DNA of 64,000 nucleotides from Chloroflexota bacterium. Its GTDB lineage: Bacteria > Chloroflexota > Anaerolineae > Anaerolineales > UBA11579. Positions 60,366-64,000 of this stretch are shown here, piece by piece. The number at the start of each line of letters is the position of its first letter. The stretch's first letter is position 1. The stretch covers positions 248,001 through 312,000 of the forward strand of contig JABFGG010000002.1 in NCBI GenBank assembly GCA_013112575.1. The letters are read 5' to 3'. The notes below the pieces were generated by a model that worked only from the letters and a program-made list of their open reading frames with translations, had not been told where the DNA came from and did no database searches. The translations under genes were made by a program, and so were the position numbers.

Positions 60366-62185
60366 TGCAAGGAATGCAGCGCATTGCGCAATCAGAAGAC
60401 GAACGCGCCACAGATAGTGGCAAGGTTTTATCGCGGCTATTGAGTTATCTGCGTCCATATTGGTTGTCTGTTGCCGGGTCATTGGTTCTAGTAATTATCA
60501 ATGCGGCTTCTCAGGCGGGTGGCCCCTTGCTCATAGGGCGAGCCATCGATCAATTCGTGACCGTTGGCGATCGCAGTGGATTGGCAACCAATATGATCTT
60601 GTTGCTGGTCGTTTACCTGGTGGGCATGTTAGCAATGCGCTTCCAGATCTACTTGATGAACTACGCCAGCCAGAACGTATTGGCAGACCTGCGCCGTCAG
60701 GTCATGCAGCATGTTCAGCGCCTCTCGCTCAAGTTCCTCGAAGATTCCGAGGCAGGCGATCTGCAAAGCAGACTGCTCAACGATATTGATGCCATTAACT
60801 CTTTCCTCAGCCAGGGCCTCACGCAAATGATCGGCTCTATGTTCTCGATTGTCGGCATTGTGATTGCCATGATGTTGCTCGACTGGCGGTTGGGATTGGC
60901 AACCCTCAGCATTGTTCCAGTCATGCTGCTCACCACCGATGTCTTCGCTCGTATGGCTCGCCGTGCCTTCCGTCGCACGCGTAGCACCATCGGCGACGTC
61001 TCTTCGGATTTGCAAGAAGAGTTGGGTGGCGTTAAAGTGGCTCAGGCCTTCAACCGCACGGATGAGAACATCGACCGCTTTTCAGAACGCAACGCTGCCA
61101 ACCGCGATGCCAACGTCCAGGCCAATACCGTTACCTCGGCCTTTGCTCCCGCTATGGACATCCTAAGTACCATTGACACCGCTATTGTTGCTGGCGTTGG
61201 TGGCTTTCTGGCCATCCAGGGAGCGGTTACGATAGGTGTAGTCGTTGCTTTCTTGCAATATGTACAGAACTTCTTCCGTCCCATCCAGACCGTGGCCCAG
61301 ATGTGGACCATTGCCCAGTCGGCTTTTGCCGGAGCGGAACGTATTTTTGACCTCCTCGACACAGATCCTGAATTTGAGGATGCTACAGATGCAATCGAGT
61401 TGCCCAAGATTCAGGGTCGTGTTGCCTTTGAGGGTGTCACCTTTAGCTACAAAGAAGGCGAACCTGTGCTGGATGGCATCGACTTTGTTGCCCAGCCTGG
61501 CCAGACCGTTGCGGTCGTTGGTCCTACAGGGGCAGGCAAAACTACGATCATCAGTTTGCTGCCTCGCTTCTATGAAGTCAACGGCGGCAGCATCAAGATC
61601 GATGAATATGATGTGCGTCATGTCACTCAGCACAGCTTGCGTTCGCAGATGAGTATGGTTCTCCAGGAGCCGTTCCTCTTCTCCGGCTCTGTCCTGGAGA
61701 ACATCCGTTATGGAAAGCTTGAAGCCAGTGATGAGCAAGTTCAGGCTGCAGCTGAAGCCGCTAATGCCCACGAATTCATCATGCGCCTACCTGATGGTTA
61801 TGACACGGATGTAGGTGAACGCGGCAACCTCCTCAGCCTTGGTCAGCGCCAGTTGATCTCCATTGCCCGCGCCATCCTGGCAGACCCGCGCATCCTTGTT
61901 CTGGATGAAGCCACTGCAAGCGTGGACACCCGCACGGAGGTGCTTATCCAGAAGGCGCTCAATCGTCTGTTGGAAGGCCGCACCAGCTTTGTCATCGCCC
62001 ACCGTTTATCCACCGTGCGTAATGCCGATGTAGTGCTGGTTATCAACGAAGGTAAGATCGTTGAGCGCGGCACACACGATGAACTCCTCGCTGAAGACGG
62101 TCTGTATGCCGAGCTTTACAATCGTCAGTTCTACGTCCCACCGCAGGAAGCTGAAACCACTCCTGAATTAGCTGCTGGTGACTAA
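60362..62185 (+). CDS. ABC exporter half-transporter, catalytic Walker B
   Basis: A 607-residue partner exporter subunit. Walker A is GPTGAGKTT. Walker B is VLDEATASVD with Glu516 intact. The signature is LSLGQ (491-495) instead of LSGGQ. The altered signature faces the Walker A/B of the first subunit, so the two defects fall in the same composite ATP site, as in heterodimeric exporters such as TM287/288. The start overlaps the previous stop (ATGA). Confidence 0.94.
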   Translation: MMQGMQRIAQSEDERATDSGKVLSRLLSYLRPYWLSVAGSLVLVIINAASQAGGPLLIGRAIDQFVTVGDRSGLATNMILLLVVYLVGMLAMRFQIYLMNYASQNVLADLRRQVMQHVQRLSLKFLEDSEAGDLQSRLLNDIDAINSFLSQGLTQMIGSMFSIVGIVIAMMLLDWRLGLATLSIVPVMLLTTDVFARMARRAFRRTRSTIGDVSSDLQEELGGVKVAQAFNRTDENIDRFSERNAANRDANVQANTVTSAFAPAMDILSTIDTAIVAGVGGFLAIQGAVTIGVVVAFLQYVQNFFRPIQTVAQMWTIAQSAFAGAERIFDLLDTDPEFEDATDAIELPKIQGRVAFEGVTFSYKEGEPVLDGIDFVAQPGQTVAVVGPTGAGKTTIISLLPRFYEVNGGSIKIDEYDVRHVTQHSLRSQMSMVLQEPFLFSGSVLENIRYGKLEASDEQVQAAAEAANAHEFIMRLPDGYDTDVGERGNLLSLGQRQLISIARAILADPRILVLDEATASVDTRTEVLIQKALNRLLEGRTSFVIAHRLSTVRNADVVLVINEGKIVERGTHDELLAEDGLYAELYNRQFYVPPQEAETTPELAAGD

Positions 62186-62196
62186 GTGAATAACTT

Positions 62197-62241
62197 GTAG
62201 GGGCGGGTGGCGAAGCTCGCATTGCTTAAACCCGCCCCTAC
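62197..62241. repeat. GTAGGGGCG-type palindromic repeat, copy 3
   Basis: Perfect 12-base arms GTAGGGGCGGGT / ACCCGCCCCTAC around a 21-base loop, 11 bases after the ABC exporter stop. Same family as the copies at 6663 and 53948. Confidence 0.8.
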
Positions 62242-62416
62242 GTTTTCAGGATGCATTCATTAACTTTTGCAAGATCTTCCTCAATCCTCCCCTCCTAATT
62301 TCTGTTCCCTGATTCCTTCTCCCTCTTACTTCACTTGACAAATCCCTACCGCGCCTGTATGCTTTTGCACGATGAAAATTATCACCATTTCCAAGATTTA
62401 TTTTCCCGCCCCTAGC

Positions 62417-62437
62417 CCGGCCTTCGGGCCGGTTTTT
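62417..62437 (+). terminator. Rho-independent terminator with UUCG loop
   Basis: CCGGCC-TTCG-GGCCGG followed by TTTTT. It lies 230 bases past the ABC exporter operon and just before the proS leader. Confidence 0.75.
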
Positions 62438-62490
62438 ACGCGTGCCATGGGGTAGGTGGCCTGCAAATGCAGGCAATCTTTGATGTTTAC

Positions 62491-62520
62491 ATGCCCCGAT
62501 GTATTTCGGGGCATCTTATT
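62491..62520 (+). promoter_or_regulatory. Terminator-like hairpin in the proS leader
   Basis: A 9-base perfect stem (ATGCCCCGA / TCGGGGCAT) with CTTATTTTA after it, 32 bases before the proS start. Could be an attenuator; a second smaller hairpin (62459-62474) precedes it. Confidence 0.45.
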
Positions 62521-62545
62521 TTAAGGAACATGAGGAGAACGTTTT

Positions 62546-64000
62546 ATGCGAATGAGTCAAATGTTCGGCCAGACCTTGCGAGAGGCCCCAGCCGATGCTG
62601 AGGTGGTCAGCCACCAGTTATTGGTGCGCGCCGGTTTTATCCGCCAATTGGGTGCAGGCATTTATACGCTGATGCCCTTGGGGATGCGTACCACCGTCAA
62701 GGTCGAAACCATTTTGCGTGAAGAGATGAACAGGATCGGCGGACAGGAGATCTTCATGCCGGTTGTGCATCCTGCCGAACTCTGGAAGGAAACCGGTCGC
62801 TGGTACAAGATTGGTGATGAAATGAGCCGTTTCCACGACAAGAACGGTCGTGACATGGTGCTGGCTATGACCCATGAAGAGGTTGTAGCTGATCTGGTAC
62901 GTAAGGACATCCAATCCTATCGCCAGTTACCGCGCATGGTTTATCACCTGCAAACCAAGTGGCGCGACGATCCTCGCCCGCGTGCTGGCCTTATCCGTGT
63001 ACGCGAGTTCACTATGAAGGACAGCTACACGCTCGACAAGGATGAGGAAGGGCTTGACAAGCAGTATCGCGCCCACTACCAGGCTTACTTCGATATCTTT
63101 AACCGTTGTAGCCTGCCTGTCATCGCTGTTGGCGCCGACGTAGGTATGATGGGTGGCAGTCTGGCCCATGAGTACATGTATCTCACGCCCATTGGTGAGG
63201 ATACCTTGTTGCTCAGTGACTGCGGCTACAAGGCCAATCGCCAGATTGCGTTGTTCAAAAAACCGGAGCCGGAAGCTGAAGACGCACTCGATGTGGAGAA
63301 AGTCGCCACCCCTGACGTTGCTACTATCGAAGCCCTGGCAGAATTCCTGGATATCCCCAAATCCCGCACAGCTAAAGCCGTGTTCTTGATGGCTACATTC
63401 TCGGAAGAAAAGAAAGATGTTGAAAAGTTGGTCTTTGCCGTGGTGCGTGGTGATATGGACCTCAACGAAACCAAGTTGATGAATGCTGTCAAGGCAAAGG
63501 AATTGCGTCCCGCCCATGATGAAGAGATCGCTGACGTGGGAGCCGTGGCTGGCTATGCTTCCCCCATTGGCATTAACAAGGAAAAAATCATTCTGGTTGT
63601 GGATGACCTCATTCCCAACTTGCCCAATCTTGTGGCTGGCGCTAATGAAGCTGGTTTCCATCTGCGCAACACCAACTATGGCCGGGACTACGAGGCTGAG
63701 ATCGTGGCCGACATTGTTTCTGCCGAAGAGGGCTATCTTTGCCCGAAGTGTGGCGAACCCATGCAGGCCCAACGCGGTGTGGAAGTCGGCAATATCTTTA
63801 AACTGGGCACGGATTTCACCGTTCCCATGGGGGGCAACTTCCTGGACGAAGACGGCAAAGAGAAGCCAGTCATTATGGGTTCTTATGGCATCGGCAGTGG
63901 CCGCCTGGTGCAGTCGGTTGTAGAAGAACATAACGATGAAAATGGCATCATCTGGCCCATCTCCGTTGCTCCATACCACGTACACCTTGTGGGGCTACGC
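62546..64000 (+). CDS. proS: Prolyl-tRNA synthetase (partial, runs off right edge)
   Basis: Charges tRNA(Pro). The frame is open from ATG 62546 (GAGGAG 8 bases upstream) to the window end, 485 codons of about 570-600. Class II motifs: MFGQTLREAPADAEVVSHQL, AGFIRQLGAGIYTLMPLGMR, and motif 2 at VREFTMKDSYTLD. An inserted editing (YbaK-like) domain spans about 225-385, and motif 3 lies near GSYGIGSGRLVQS. This is the bacterial ProS form with an insertion domain. Confidence 0.96.
   Translation, partial: MRMSQMFGQTLREAPADAEVVSHQLLVRAGFIRQLGAGIYTLMPLGMRTTVKVETILREEMNRIGGQEIFMPVVHPAELWKETGRWYKIGDEMSRFHDKNGRDMVLAMTHEEVVADLVRKDIQSYRQLPRMVYHLQTKWRDDPRPRAGLIRVREFTMKDSYTLDKDEEGLDKQYRAHYQAYFDIFNRCSLPVIAVGADVGMMGGSLAHEYMYLTPIGEDTLLLSDCGYKANRQIALFKKPEPEAEDALDVEKVATPDVATIEALAEFLDIPKSRTAKAVFLMATFSEEKKDVEKLVFAVVRGDMDLNETKLMNAVKAKELRPAHDEEIADVGAVAGYASPIGINKEKIILVVDDLIPNLPNLVAGANEAGFHLRNTNYGRDYEAEIVADIVSAEEGYLCPKCGEPMQAQRGVEVGNIFKLGTDFTVPMGGNFLDEDGKEKPVIMGSYGIGSGRLVQSVVEEHNDENGIIWPISVAPYHVHLVGLR

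Larger units (their letters stand above)
62186..62545 (+). other. Intergenic region with repeat and three hairpins before proS
   Basis: No gene is visible in these 360 bases. They hold a GTAGGGGCG-type repeat (62197-62241), a terminator (62417-62437), a perfect hairpin GCCTGC-AAAT-GCAGGC (62459-62474) and a third hairpin ATGCCCCGA-TGTATT-TCGGGGCAT (62491-62514) followed by CTTATTTTA. The last two form the proS leader. The T-box consensus is not present. Confidence 0.6.

Noticed and set aside
62440-62475. T-box riboswitch before proS
   Set aside because: GGTAGGTGGCC looks a little like the T-box core, but the AGGGTGGnACCGCG consensus, specifier loop and antiterminator are missing.
62927-63985. 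A 352-codon minus-strand open frame
   Set aside because: It is antisense to proS, whose class II motifs are clear. No domain or ribosome site is visible.
1-64000. CRISPR arrays, tRNA, rRNA, transposases or integrases
   Set aside because: I looked for regular repeats, tRNA-like cloverleafs in the gaps and DDE or recombinase motifs and found none I could support.

Overview
The window is 64 kb of a gene-dense bacterial chromosome. It reads like a Chloroflexota genome of the Anaerolineae type. The clues are lipoproteins with LxxC lipoboxes and Pro/Thr/Glu-rich linkers, a MoaD-MoaE fusion, fused E1 alpha/beta, rnc-smc next to ftsY-prfB, an N-methylhydantoinase-type hyuAB pair, and short GTAGGGGCG palindromic repeats. 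This placement is inference from gene content; there is no rRNA in the window to confirm it. I saw no tRNA, rRNA, CRISPR array, integrase or transposase.

Left part (1-11.4 kb, all minus strand): an operon led by a consensus TTGACA-17-TATAAT promoter runs rpmF, fabD, a cytochrome b561, fabG, an Asp23 protein, nusB, tatA, tatC and a lipoprotein with a glycoside-hydrolase-like TIM-barrel region that leaves the window. Upstream lie a large beta-helix lipoprotein, prfB (with its programmed +1 frameshift) and ftsY. From 11.4 to 19.8 kb (plus strand): moaC, moaD-moaE fusion, a threonine-synthase-like enzyme, fabF, rnc, smc and a PspC-domain gene. From 19.9 to 35 kb (minus strand): an exported parvulin, the rpsF-ssb-rpsR operon with a structured leader, a five-gene redox cluster (alaX, fused E1, cytochrome c, a diheme peroxidase fused to a beta-helix, YceI), degV with an HTH regulator, a SRAP protein and hyuAB.

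From 35 to 45.9 kb: a DHA2 drug exporter, a radical-SAM protein with a helix-hairpin-helix tail, then an aerobic phenylacetyl-CoA degradation cluster (two crotonases, a 3-hydroxyacyl-CoA dehydrogenase, aldehyde dehydrogenase, paaABCD, an EthD protein) that lacks paaE. From 45.9 to 62.2 kb the content is accessory: a GT39-type glycosyltransferase, a decayed membrane-protein gene, a sirtuin, an AT-rich lipoprotein, a two-component system with a small membrane protein, an MpaB-type oxygenase, two tandem ECF sigma modules, and a TetR regulator driving a heterodimeric ABC exporter with one degenerate ATP site. proS, with a hairpin-rich leader, runs off the right edge.

Most notable observations: the diheme peroxidase/beta-helix fusion in a redox operon, a set of apparently leaderless starts (moaC, ftsY, hyuA, paaF-like, and the small gene at 57842), a probable AUA start codon, an SOS-box-like inverted repeat inside the radical-SAM promoter, and a clear TetR operator overlapping the start of its own transcript. 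None of these has been tested by a search; all calls are from reading the sequence.
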